Assembly: GCA_041589735.1 (NCBI GenBank)
Contig: JBFHVA010000063.1
Span: forward strand, 1-16,183
Reading direction: 5' to 3'
DNA length: 16,183 nt
Source of the DNA: CAMYJH01 sp041589735
Lineage (GTDB): Bacteria > Pseudomonadota > Gammaproteobacteria > HK1
The translations under genes were made by a program, and so were the position numbers. Below the pieces are notes generated by a model. It worked only from the letters and a program-made list of their open reading frames with translations, was not told where the DNA came from and did not search any database. Positions 7,258-13,393 of this stretch are shown here, piece after piece. How positions within the stretch are numbered: position 1 is the first letter of the stretch; each line of letters begins with the position of its first letter.

Positions 7258-8631
7258 TCAGGGCGCCAGGGGAAAGCTGAGACTGACTTCCAGGCCGGCC
7301 TCGCCGGAAAGTGCGACATCAGCCTTGTGGATACGAACAACCGCTGCCACGAGACTCAGTCCAAGCCCGTTGCCGGGAGCATTGCGGCTGGTTTCGAGCC
7401 GCACGAAGCGCTCGAACACGCGGTCGCGTTCGGAGTGAGGGATCCCCGGGCCGCTGTCCCGCACGACAACGCGGGCCCTCCTGTCGCTACAGGTTAAAGT
7501 CATCTCGACCTGACCTTGTTCAGGTGTGTACTTGATGGCGTTGTCGACCACGTTGGCGATGGCCTGGAACAATAGATCCCTGTCACCGGAGATTTTCAGA
7601 TCCTCTTCGATGCTGGCGGTGAAAATTTGTTGCCGCTCGTGGGCGAGCGGTTCGTAGAGTTCGGCCACGTCGCGCACGAGCTGCGAGAGGCTCAAGACCT
7701 CGAATCCGGCTGTACGGTGTCCTGCTTCGATTCGGGCGATGCGCAGCAGGGCGTTGAAGGTGGACAGCAGGCTGTCAGCTTCGGCGATGGCGTCTTCGAT
7801 ATCTGTTCGGTCAGGACCCGTCTGCACGTTGATGGCTTCCAGCCGGTTCCTGAGCCGTGTCAGTGGCGTCCGGAGGTCGTGAGCAATGTTGTCCGATACG
7901 TGACGCACGCCATCCATCAGCGTCTGGATTTGGTCCAGCATGCTGTTCAGATTGTCCGTGAGCTGATCAAAATCGTCTCCGCTGCCTTCAGAAGGAATAC
8001 GCCGGGAAAGATCTCCCTGGATGATTTCGCGGCTGGTCTGATTGATGGCCTCGATGCGCCGCACCGTGCTGCGCGACATCATCACGCCTCCGGCAACCCC
8101 AAGCAGCACGGTGATTCCAAATCCCCACCCCAGCGTGCCGACAATGAGTTGTCGCGTTTCGGTGAGTTCGTGCATGTCCCTTCCTACGAGCAGGTGGAAT
8201 CCCCCGCGAAGGACGAAGGTCCGGGCCCGCGCGCGATGCACCGCTTCTCCACCCAGGCTGGCCTGCTCCAGCTGGAACGAGAGCCAGCCATCCTCGCCCG
8301 CGGGAATGTGCGGCCAACGATCAAGATTGCCGACGATTGGACGGAAAGAAGAGTCGGTCAGCAGGTAAACGAAGCTTCCCTGGGGATTACGTTTTAGGCG
8401 CTCGTTAATGGATCGCACGAGTCCGTCTAGGCTGGTGAGGCGGTAACGCTCGGCCAGCCCGGAAATTTCCGCCTCGATCGTGGCGTCGGTCTGGCGCGCC
8501 ATGTAGCCAGCGGTGGACCAGTAGATGAATCCGAGAAGCAGCATCGCGGAGGCGCTGAACAGCAGCATATAGACGAGCGCCAGACGGAAGGTCGAGCTCT
8601 TGATAAGCCTTTCAGGCTTGAGCCTTGCCAC
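7258..8631 (-). CDS. Two-component sensor histidine kinase, membrane-bound
   Basis: A 457-residue inner-membrane kinase. Membrane segments lie at about 15-38 and 162-186 and flank a periplasmic sensor region of about 125 residues. A HAMP linker (about 187-240) follows, then the dimerisation/phosphoacceptor domain with His251 in NIAHDLRTPLTRL, and the ATP-binding domain: N box with Asn364, G1 DSGPGIP (392-398), G2 GNGLGLSL (420-427). All key catalytic residues are present. The start is GTG at 8629-8631, overlapping the end of the regulator gene by 20 bp, which implies co-translation. The kinase belongs to the broad EnvZ/QseC-like class paired with OmpR-type regulators. The signal is unknown. 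The Do protease gene upstream on the same strand makes envelope or periplasmic stress a reasonable guess. A divergence in the sensor domain would not be visible without alignment. Confidence 0.93.
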   Translation of the reverse strand: MARLKPERLIKSSTFRLALVYMLLFSASAMLLLGFIYWSTAGYMARQTDATIEAEISGLAERYRLTSLDGLVRSINERLKRNPQGSFVYLLTDSSFRPIVGNLDRWPHIPAGEDGWLSFQLEQASLGGEAVHRARARTFVLRGGFHLLVGRDMHELTETRQLIVGTLGWGFGITVLLGVAGGVMMSRSTVRRIEAINQTSREIIQGDLSRRIPSEGSGDDFDQLTDNLNSMLDQIQTLMDGVRHVSDNIAHDLRTPLTRLRNRLEAINVQTGPDRTDIEDAIAEADSLLSTFNALLRIARIEAGHRTAGFEVLSLSQLVRDVAELYEPLAHERQQIFTASIEEDLKISGDRDLLFQAIANVVDNAIKYTPEQGQVEMTLTCSDRRARVVVRDSGPGIPHSERDRVFERFVRLETSRNAPGNGLGLSLVAAVVRIHKADVALSGEAGLEVSLSFPLAP

Positions 8632-9295
8632 TGAGCATGTATCCGGCGCCGCGTACGGTGTGGATCAGAGGCTTATCGAAGTCACGATCGATCTTGCTTC
8701 GCAGCCGGCTGATGTGAACGTCGATGACGTTGGTTTGGGGATCGAAGTTGTAGTCCCAAACTCCCTCGAGCAACATAGTGCGGGTAACCACCTGATCCGC
8801 GTGGCGCATGAGATATTCGAGCAGGCGAAATTCCCGCGGCTGGAGATTGATGGCCTTGCCCGCGCGTTTGACGCTTCGGGAGAGAAGATCCATTTCCAGA
8901 TCGTCGACGTTGAGCGTGGTCGCGGGCGAGTCTGCGTCTCTCCTGCGCGTCAGCGCGTCCAGCCGGGCGATCAATTCGGCGAAGGCGAATGGCTTGACCA
9001 GATAGTCGTCGCCGCCGGCCCGCAGCCCTTTGACCCGATCGTCCACTTCGCCCAGCGCGCTCAGTATCAGCACTGGAGTGTCGTTGTTCGAGGCGCGCAT
9101 GGCTCGAACGATGGACAAACCGTCGGTCCCGGGAAGCATCCGGTCGATCACGGCGGCGTCGTAGCGGCTCTCCAATGCCAAATACATGCCGTCTTTGCCG
9201 TCAGCCGCGTGGTCTACGGTGTGGCCGGCCTCCTCGAGGCCGCGCTTAAGGTAGGCCAGAGTTTCTTTGTCGTCTTCAATGATGAGAACACGCAT
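8612..9295 (-). CDS. Two-component response regulator, OmpR/PhoB family
   Basis: A 227-residue DNA-binding regulator. The receiver domain (1-118) has the acidic pocket E7-D8-D9 (after MRVLII), phosphoacceptor Asp51 in VIDRMLPG, Ser79 and Lys101 in VKPF. The winged-helix domain (about 130-222) ends in IDVHISRLRSKID then TVRGAGYML, the OmpR/PhoB recognition-helix and wing pattern. I chose the ATG at 9295 because the receiver fold begins directly there. The frame stays open to 9394, but those 33 extra residues have no receiver similarity and cover the inverted repeat at 9315-9344. The Shine-Dalgarno site is poor (GAG directly before ATG). It is cotranscribed with the kinase, which phosphorylates it by inference. 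Targets may include degP and its own promoter. Confidence 0.94.
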   Translation of the reverse strand: MRVLIIEDDKETLAYLKRGLEEAGHTVDHAADGKDGMYLALESRYDAAVIDRMLPGTDGLSIVRAMRASNNDTPVLILSALGEVDDRVKGLRAGGDDYLVKPFAFAELIARLDALTRRRDADSPATTLNVDDLEMDLLSRSVKRAGKAINLQPREFRLLEYLMRHADQVVTRTMLLEGVWDYNFDPQTNVIDVHISRLRSKIDRDFDKPLIHTVRGAGYMLSGKAQA

Positions 9296-9314
9296 CTCGG
9301 GCAAAGCGCCGGGG

Positions 9315-9344
9315 GCGCGAACGTAGAGTGAGTGAAGTTCGCGC
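9315..9344. promoter_or_regulatory. Inverted repeat in the leader of the response regulator
   Basis: GCGCGAAC (9315-9322) and GTTCGCGC (9337-9344) are perfect 8-bp arms with a 14-nt spacer, 20-49 bases upstream of the regulator ATG. It could be an operator or an mRNA hairpin controlling translation, which may matter because the ribosome site is weak. Confidence 0.45.
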
Positions 9345-9395
9345 GGCTGGCCGTGCGACGGCATCACACTGACGGGGCGGGCGGAAAATTTCAAG

Positions 9396-9431
9396 CTCGA
9401 ACTCCCATTAAGTCACGCGTCATAGTTCGAG
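9396..9431. promoter_or_regulatory. Operator-like inverted repeat upstream of the response regulator
   Basis: CTCGAACT (9396-9403) and AGTTCGAG (9424-9431) are perfect 8-bp arms with a 20-bp spacer, about 100-136 bp before the regulator start. Read on the minus strand, the spacer region also has GTGACG, ATGACG and GTGACT direct copies nearby (9411-9440). OmpR-type regulators often bind direct repeats, so this is a candidate autoregulatory site. This is inference. Confidence 0.4.
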
Positions 9432-9563
9432 ATACGTCACTTTTCGGCAAAGCTCCCCGCCCCTCGGGCCGAGTGGAGGGACTGGAAGAGGATGCACGCA
9501 AGGAGCGCGAGAGCAAAGCCGAGACCTCAAAGCATCGAACAGCTTGACGCTGGATCGCGACGC

Positions 9564-9731
9564 GACATCGACCCACCTCTTTGCACTGCCATTACGCGGG
9601 TAAGCTCGCATATCTATTAAAACGTGCCCTTAAATCAAGATTCCCTCCCCCTTGACGGGGGAGGTATGGGGAGGTGGTGAAAACGAGGATCGGGGGAACG
9701 AAGCCTTGACATCGATCCACCCCCGCACTGC
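9564..9731. repeat. Intergenic repeat unit with direct copies and a CCTCCCCC/GGGGGAGG hairpin
   Basis: GACATCGACCCACC at 9564-9577 recurs as GACATCGATCCACC at 9708-9721; both copies end in ACTGC, at 9585-9589 and 9727-9731. Between them CCTCCCCC (9644-9651) and GGGGGAGG (9657-9664) form an 8-bp stem around TTGAC, followed by GGGGAGGTGGTG. C-run, TTGAC, G-run elements of this kind occur as dispersed intergenic repeats in several proteobacteria. That assignment is from memory of such elements, not a search. Confidence 0.5.
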
Positions 9732-9740
9732 TTATAAGAT

Positions 9741-9776
9741 CGGCCGGGGTGGCGAGGGAGGACGGCACCCCGGCCG
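9741..9776 (-). repeat. GC-rich inverted repeat downstream of degP
   Basis: CGGCCGGGGTG (9741-9751) and CACCCCGGCCG (9766-9776) are perfect 11-bp arms with a 14-nt spacer. It lies 21 bases beyond the degP stop on the minus strand. No T-run follows, so it may protect the mRNA end or act as a Rho-assisted terminator structure. Confidence 0.5.
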
Positions 9777-9780
9777 GGGG

Positions 9781-9808
9781 GACAAGGCTTTGAGAATCAG
9801 GCCTTGTC
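9781..9808 (-). repeat. Hairpin spanning the degP stop codon
   Basis: GACAAGGC (9781-9788) and GCCTTGTC (9801-9808) are perfect 8-bp arms with a 12-nt loop that contains the degP TGA (9797-9799, read on the minus strand). Together with the larger inverted repeat just beyond, it could form a tandem 3'-end structure. Confidence 0.45.
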
Positions 9809-11311
9809 CAGGGGAACGGCGATGAATCGGTCATTGCCCTGGCGCGAGATCAGCAGCAGCACTGCCTTGCGTTTGGCCTGACCCTTGAGCGCCTCAATGA
9901 CCTCTTCCGGCGTGGCTACCTTTTTGTTGCCCACGCGCTTGATGACGTCTCCGGCCCGCAAGCCTTCACGCGCCGCGGGGCTGCCGCGCTCCACGTCAAC
10001 GATTACGACGCCTTCGGCATCGTCGGGCAATCGCAGTCGCTGCCTATATTCCGCGGTGAGCGGCGCCAGCGTAACGCCGAGCTTCGCCTGATCCGAATTC
10101 TTGGACTCGGGAGACTTCATGGCGGTCATATCGTCACCAGGCATGCGCCCGACCTGGACTTTCACGCTGCGCTCGTTGCCGTCTCGCAATACGCGTACTT
10201 CTGCCTTTTCGCCGGCTTTCGCCGCCGCAACCAGTCGCGGAAGATCCTTGAGCCGGTCAACCTTTTGACCATTGAACTCAAGGATAAGGTCGCCGGTCTT
10301 CAGCCCGGCTTCTTCCGCCGGCCCGTTCGGCTCCACGCTGGCAATCAGCGCACCCTTAGCCTCGTCGAGGTCAAGACTCTGGGCGATCTCTTCAGTGACC
10401 TCCTGAATCTGGACACCCAAGAATCCCCGCTGGACCTGGCCGGACTCCTTGAGCTGCTCGACGATTGTCTTAGCCATGGTCGAAGGTATGGCGAAACCGA
10501 TACCGACATTGCCGCCGCTGGGAGAAAAGATAGCGGTGTTGATGCCAATCACTTTGCCGTCCCTGTCGAACAGCGGGCCGCCCGAGTTGCCGCGGTTAAT
10601 GGGAGCATCGATCTGCAGATAGTCGTCGAAAGGACCGGACTGGATATCCCGCCCCCTGGCCGAGATGATGCCGGCCGAAACGCTCCCGCCCAGGCCGAAG
10701 GGATTGCCGACGGCAATGACCCAGTCCCCGACCTGCGCTGTGTCGGAGTCCCCGAACTCCACGTAGGGAAGAGGCCTATCGGCGTCTATTTTGAGTACCG
10801 CCAGGTCCGTTTTGGGATCGCGGCCGATAATTTTGGCCGGGTAGTGATCTCCCCCGTTTACGGTGATCGTGATCTCCTCGGCCCTGTCGATTACGTGGTT
10901 ATTCGTGACCACGTAGCCGTCCGGGTCGATGATGAAACCCGAGCCAAGCGCTCTTGCCTTAGGGCCAGGACCCATCTCCGGCTGACCCGGAAAGCCGTGA
11001 CCGAAGAAATCACGGAAATAGCGCTCGAATGGCGAGCCTTCCGGAAAACGAAACTCCGGCATGACTGCTGCCTCGGCCCGGGCCGTGGTGGCGATGTTGA
11101 CTACGGCGGGCTGCACCGCCTTTACCAGCTTGGCGAAGCTTTCCGGCCTATCAACGTTGGTCTGCGCCGGCGTCACCGCCGCCAGAGCCGTTGCCGGCGG
11201 AACGCTCAGCTGGCTGGCAGCTGCAATCGCGGTCACAATGGCCGCCGATGCGAAAAGCTTTCTGTAATGACGCGCGAACATCCCCGCGCGCCCGCTCTTT
11301 GATGCTCGCAT
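9797..11311 (-). CDS. degP: Do/DegP-family periplasmic serine endoprotease (HtrA)
   Basis: A 504-residue protease/chaperone that degrades or refolds damaged envelope proteins in the periplasm. It has a signal peptide with a positively charged start and a hydrophobic stretch at about 19-34, followed by an Ala-rich cleavage region. The trypsin-like domain carries the full catalytic triad: His139 in VVTNNHVID, Asp169 in DPKTDLAVLK and Ser243 in INRGNSGGPLF. Two PDZ domains follow (about 297-389 with RGFLGVQIQ, and about 410-502 with LGVTLAP). Two PDZs and about 500 residues fit DegP/DegQ/MucD rather than single-PDZ DegS. The start is backed by GAGGAGG six bases before the ATG. The regulator and kinase genes lie about 500 bp downstream on the same strand, which suggests a functional link. 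Whether it is the DegP or DegQ/MucD paralogue cannot be decided from one copy. Confidence 0.95.
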   Translation of the reverse strand: MRASKSGRAGMFARHYRKLFASAAIVTAIAAASQLSVPPATALAAVTPAQTNVDRPESFAKLVKAVQPAVVNIATTARAEAAVMPEFRFPEGSPFERYFRDFFGHGFPGQPEMGPGPKARALGSGFIIDPDGYVVTNNHVIDRAEEITITVNGGDHYPAKIIGRDPKTDLAVLKIDADRPLPYVEFGDSDTAQVGDWVIAVGNPFGLGGSVSAGIISARGRDIQSGPFDDYLQIDAPINRGNSGGPLFDRDGKVIGINTAIFSPSGGNVGIGFAIPSTMAKTIVEQLKESGQVQRGFLGVQIQEVTEEIAQSLDLDEAKGALIASVEPNGPAEEAGLKTGDLILEFNGQKVDRLKDLPRLVAAAKAGEKAEVRVLRDGNERSVKVQVGRMPGDDMTAMKSPESKNSDQAKLGVTLAPLTAEYRQRLRLPDDAEGVVIVDVERGSPAAREGLRAGDVIKRVGNKKVATPEEVIEALKGQAKRKAVLLLISRQGNDRFIAVPLDKA

Positions 11312-11352
11312 GAAACACCTCCTCGTTATTCGGTTGCTCTCGCTCGGCGCCC

Positions 11353-11378
11353 GGAGAAGGCACCGAAATAAGTAGTTC
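11353..11378 (-). promoter_or_regulatory. Possible extracytoplasmic-sigma promoter of degP
   Basis: Read on the minus strand, GAACTA (11378-11373), a 15-bp spacer and TCTCC (11357-11353) partly resemble the RpoE pattern GAACTT with a TCTGA-like -10. It lies 42-67 bp before the degP start. The match in the -10 is poor (3/5), so this is a weak candidate. It is mentioned because degP is a classical RpoE target. Confidence 0.22.
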
Positions 11379-11443
11379 GAACGGGAGCGTATCGCGGCGC
11401 CGTTTACCGGGAGGTGTACGGAAGATTAAATTTCGGTAAGTTT

Positions 11444-11464
11444 GGTGCCCCGATGCGGGGCACC
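11444..11464. repeat. Perfect 9-bp hairpin with 3-nt loop
   Basis: GGTGCCCCG (11444-11452), loop ATG, CGGGGCACC (11456-11464). No T-run follows on either strand. Its GGTGCC/GGCACC ends and a preceding AAATTTCGGT recall the palindromes at 321-368, so both may be members of one dispersed repeat family. Confidence 0.5.
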
Positions 11465-11754
11465 CGGACCGGCGGCACTCAGCGGGTGCAATTTTCTGAT
11501 TGCATTGGAACACCTGAGACGTACCCAGGCGGGGAGGAGACTGTCTCCATGGACTTAACCCAAGCGGACCCCGGACCGCGCGAGGCGTGGACGCTGGTCT
11601 CCGGCCGCGGTTCAAATCCGGTGCCGGAAAGGTTTGATGCCGTGTATTCCCGGGTCCCAGCAAACCCAGCCAGCACTGAGCAGCAACCAGGTCCTCCCGG
11701 AGTAGTGCCGCCGTATCGAATTATCAGTTCTTTATCAGCCACTGGAGGAAGTTG

Positions 11755-12708
11755 ATGTCGGATGGCAACTATCCTATAGAGTTGGACGCTCCGGACATCT
11801 CTTCCTACCAGAAAAGTAACACCGGGGTCGATTACGTCTTCACCTTCGACAGCAAGAACCCCGGACCCCACGTCATGGTGAGTGCAGTGGTGCACGGAAA
11901 CGAGCTTTGCGGTGCCATCGTGCTGGATTTTCTTTTGCAAAACGGCGTGCGCCCGATAATTGGCAAGCTAACCCTGGGTTTTATGAATGTTGCCGCTTAT
12001 CAAAGCTTCGACCCGGCAGACCCGGGCGCGTCTCGTTTCGTAGATGAGGATTTCAATCGTCTCTGGAGCCATGAACAGCTGGAGAGCGGCCGGGACAGTG
12101 CTGAGCTCAAACGCGCAAGGGAAGTGCGTCCAATCATTGACCAGGTGGACTATCTGCTGGACATACACTCCATGCAGCACACTACGGTTCCTCTGCTTCT
12201 GTGTGGCCCGAAGGTAAAAGGACAGCGACTGGCGCGCGCCGTTGGCGCACCCATGCACATCGTGGCCGACGCCGGCCACTCGGCGGGTATCCGCATGCGT
12301 GACTACGGGGCATTTGTTGACGAAAGCAGCCCAAAGAATTCCCTGCTGATCGAATGCGGTCAGCACTGGAGCGCTTCGAGCGCAGAAGTTGCGAAAGACG
12401 TGGTATTGCGTTTTCTCGGTAGCTTAGAAGTCCTGAACCCGGAGTTCATCGACCAGCATCTGGAACACGCTCCGCCGCCAATGCAGCACATCATTCAAGT
12501 CACTGAACCGGTAACCATCGAAACTGAACAATTCCGATTTGTCCAAGACTTTCGCGGCATGGAGGTTATTTCAAAAGTGGGCACTGTCATCGCCTGGGAT
12601 GGGGAAAAAGCCATTACTACGCCGTATGACAACTGTATTCTCATTATGCCGTCGCGGCGGCTGAAGAAGGGAGAGTCGGCGGTTCGTTTTGGTTATCTCG
12701 CCGAATGA
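11755..12708 (+). CDS. Succinylglutamate desuccinylase/aspartoacylase-family zinc hydrolase
   Basis: A 317-residue cytoplasmic metallo-hydrolase of the M14-like AstE/ASPA family, which removes acyl groups from N-acyl amino acids. The zinc ligands are visible as His47 and Glu50 in VVHGNELCG and His138 in LLDIHSMQ. The substrate-carboxylate motif Asn-Arg is at 101-102 (DEDFNRLW), and the probable catalytic glutamate is Glu200 in LLIECGQHW. Length fits AstE (about 320). I chose the ATG at 11755, four bases after GGAGGAA; a TTG one codon earlier is less likely. The other genes of the arginine succinyltransferase (ast) pathway are not next to it, so the substrate is open: N-acetyl- or N-succinyl-amino acids are possible. 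Its presence near an ArgE-type deacetylase and a peptide importer is suggestive only. A small monooxygenase-fold gene follows in the same direction. Confidence 0.87.
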   Translation: MSDGNYPIELDAPDISSYQKSNTGVDYVFTFDSKNPGPHVMVSAVVHGNELCGAIVLDFLLQNGVRPIIGKLTLGFMNVAAYQSFDPADPGASRFVDEDFNRLWSHEQLESGRDSAELKRAREVRPIIDQVDYLLDIHSMQHTTVPLLLCGPKVKGQRLARAVGAPMHIVADAGHSAGIRMRDYGAFVDESSPKNSLLIECGQHWSASSAEVAKDVVLRFLGSLEVLNPEFIDQHLEHAPPPMQHIIQVTEPVTIETEQFRFVQDFRGMEVISKVGTVIAWDGEKAITTPYDNCILIMPSRRLKKGESAVRFGYLAE

Positions 12709-12712
12709 CTCG

Positions 12713-12762
12713 AGTGTCGCCCGCAGGCAAATTGGACACTGTCGCCGCAATCGCGTACGGCG
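12713..12762 (+). repeat. Two small hairpins between the hydrolase and ABM genes
   Basis: AGTGTC (12713-12718) with GACACT (12735-12740), then CGCCG (12743-12747) with CGGCG (12758-12762). They lie in the 89-bp gap. Neither is followed by a T-run, so readthrough into the next gene is possible. Confidence 0.35.
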
Positions 12763-12797
12763 GCACTTATCAGCGGTAAATCTGGAGTAAACGGATC

Positions 12798-13088
12798 ATG
12801 GCCAAGGTCGTCCTCGTCGTCGAGCTGGAGATCGAGCCCGATAATTTTGAGACGTTCGTCGATATCGTCACTAAACACGGCGCAAACTCTCTGAAAATCG
12901 AGGAGGGGTGCCTTCGATTCGAGGTGCTCATACCCAGAGAATCGAGGAACAAAGTGATCCTGGTGGAAATGTACGCGGACAACGGGGCGCTGGACAGCCA
13001 CTGGAATTCCGATCACATGGCGGTCTACCGAAAGAATGTCTCCAACATGATCATTTCCCGGGTTGCCCACCGGTGTGATCTGATTTGA
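12798..13088 (+). CDS. Small ABM-fold protein (antibiotic biosynthesis monooxygenase / YgiN-like)
   Basis: A 96-residue protein of the dimeric alpha+beta barrel (ABM) family. Hallmarks are the opening beta strand (VVLVVELEIEPDNFETFVDI), GCLRFEVLIP in the middle, then the strand VILVEMYADNGALDSHWNS and the following helix with HMAVYRKNV. Family members include quinol monooxygenase YgiN and polyketide-quinone oxygenases, but many have no known substrate, so the reaction here is open. Length is typical (about 95-105). The start ATG is preceded by TGGAG roughly ten bases upstream. It may share an mRNA with the AstE-like hydrolase 89 bp upstream. Confidence 0.85.
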   Translation: MAKVVLVVELEIEPDNFETFVDIVTKHGANSLKIEEGCLRFEVLIPRESRNKVILVEMYADNGALDSHWNSDHMAVYRKNVSNMIISRVAHRCDLI

Positions 13089-13393
13089 GTTCCTGTTTCC
13101 GCCTGGAGGCAGAAGCTTATTACTAAAAAGCGAGTACGATGGACAAGCACTCCAAAGTACAATCGGTGTATAGTTTTTTATTCGAGTTTAATTAATTAGA
13201 CTCTGAGCGGAGTCAATGAAGCAATAACGAAGAACCAAGAAAAAGAAGTCAAGAACAACAATCGTATTTTCCACTAAACGCGGCGCCAACGTTCGACAGC
13301 ACCGGTAGCTCTCCGGTGCAGAGTGGCGCTGCTCGGTGGGAAAGGTCAAGAGACCGGGTCGACTGATCTCCACTAATTCTAAAAGCAACAAGA
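13089..13393 (+). other. AT-rich then structured leader before the PagL-like gene
   Basis: A 305-bp region without a supported gene. The first part (about 13115-13270) is much more AT-rich than its surroundings, with TTAATTAATTAGA (13188-13200), and likely holds the promoter, though no clear -35/-10 pair was found. A small hairpin GACTC/GAGTC lies at 13199-13214. The last part is GC-rich and can fold (see 13283-13355). Confidence 0.6.
13283..13355 (+). ncRNA. Potential structured 5' leader RNA of the PagL-like gene
   Basis: An outer stem GCGCCA (13283-13288) with TGGCGC (13324-13329) encloses a perfect hairpin: GCACCGG (13299-13305), a 7-nt loop, CCGGTGC (13313-13319). A second hairpin GGTC-AAGA-GACC (13344-13355) follows. 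The ATG of the PagL-like gene is 39 bases further on and lacks a good Shine-Dalgarno site. I could not match it to a known riboswitch class (TPP, FMN, cobalamin, glycine, c-di-GMP and fluoride were considered from memory). It may be a cis-regulatory leader or simply a stable 5' end. Confidence 0.35.

Larger units (their letters stand above)
9296..9796. other. Repeat-rich spacer between degP and the two-component genes
   Basis: A 501-bp region without a supported gene. It holds the two inverted repeats near the regulator start (9315-9344, 9396-9431), an imperfect direct repeat (9564-9589 and 9708-9731), a C-run/G-run hairpin (9644-9664) and a GC-rich inverted repeat (9741-9776). Short open frames here have no ribosome sites and low-complexity, Arg/Pro/Ser-rich translations, typical of repeats read as protein. 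Confidence 0.65.
11312..11754. other. Divergent intergenic region between degP and the AstE-like gene
   Basis: A 443-bp region without a supported gene. It includes the degP promoter area, a perfect hairpin at 11444-11464, a small hairpin TGCAAT/ATTGCA (11487-11492, 11499-11504), a GGAGAC/GTCTCC palindrome (11536-11548), and an isolated tRNA T-loop-like sequence GGTTCAAATCC (11609-11619). The open frames here run through these repeats and lack ribosome sites. Confidence 0.6.

Noticed and set aside
7627..9331. Open frames of 256 and 243 codons on the plus strand opposite the kinase and regulator
   Set aside because: They are shadows of the two-component genes; the translations show no domain and start without ribosome sites.
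9296..9394. Longer N-terminus for the response regulator
   Set aside because: The receiver domain begins at the ATG at 9295; the extension reads through an inverted repeat and matches nothing.
9420..9834. Small minus-strand frames (61-80 codons) in the degP/regulator spacer
   Set aside because: They overlap repeats, are rich in Arg, Pro and Ser, and lack ribosome sites; they look like translated repeat sequence.
10265..11302. Long open frame (345 codons) on the plus strand opposite degP
   Set aside because: It is antisense to an unambiguous protease with an intact catalytic triad, lacks a ribosome site and encodes no recognisable protein. Long shadow frames are common opposite GC-rich genes.
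11571..11626. tRNA gene suggested by the GGTTCAAATCC T-loop
   Set aside because: The T-stem has two mismatches, the span between possible acceptor strands is about 56 nt, and no D-arm or anticodon arm can be drawn.
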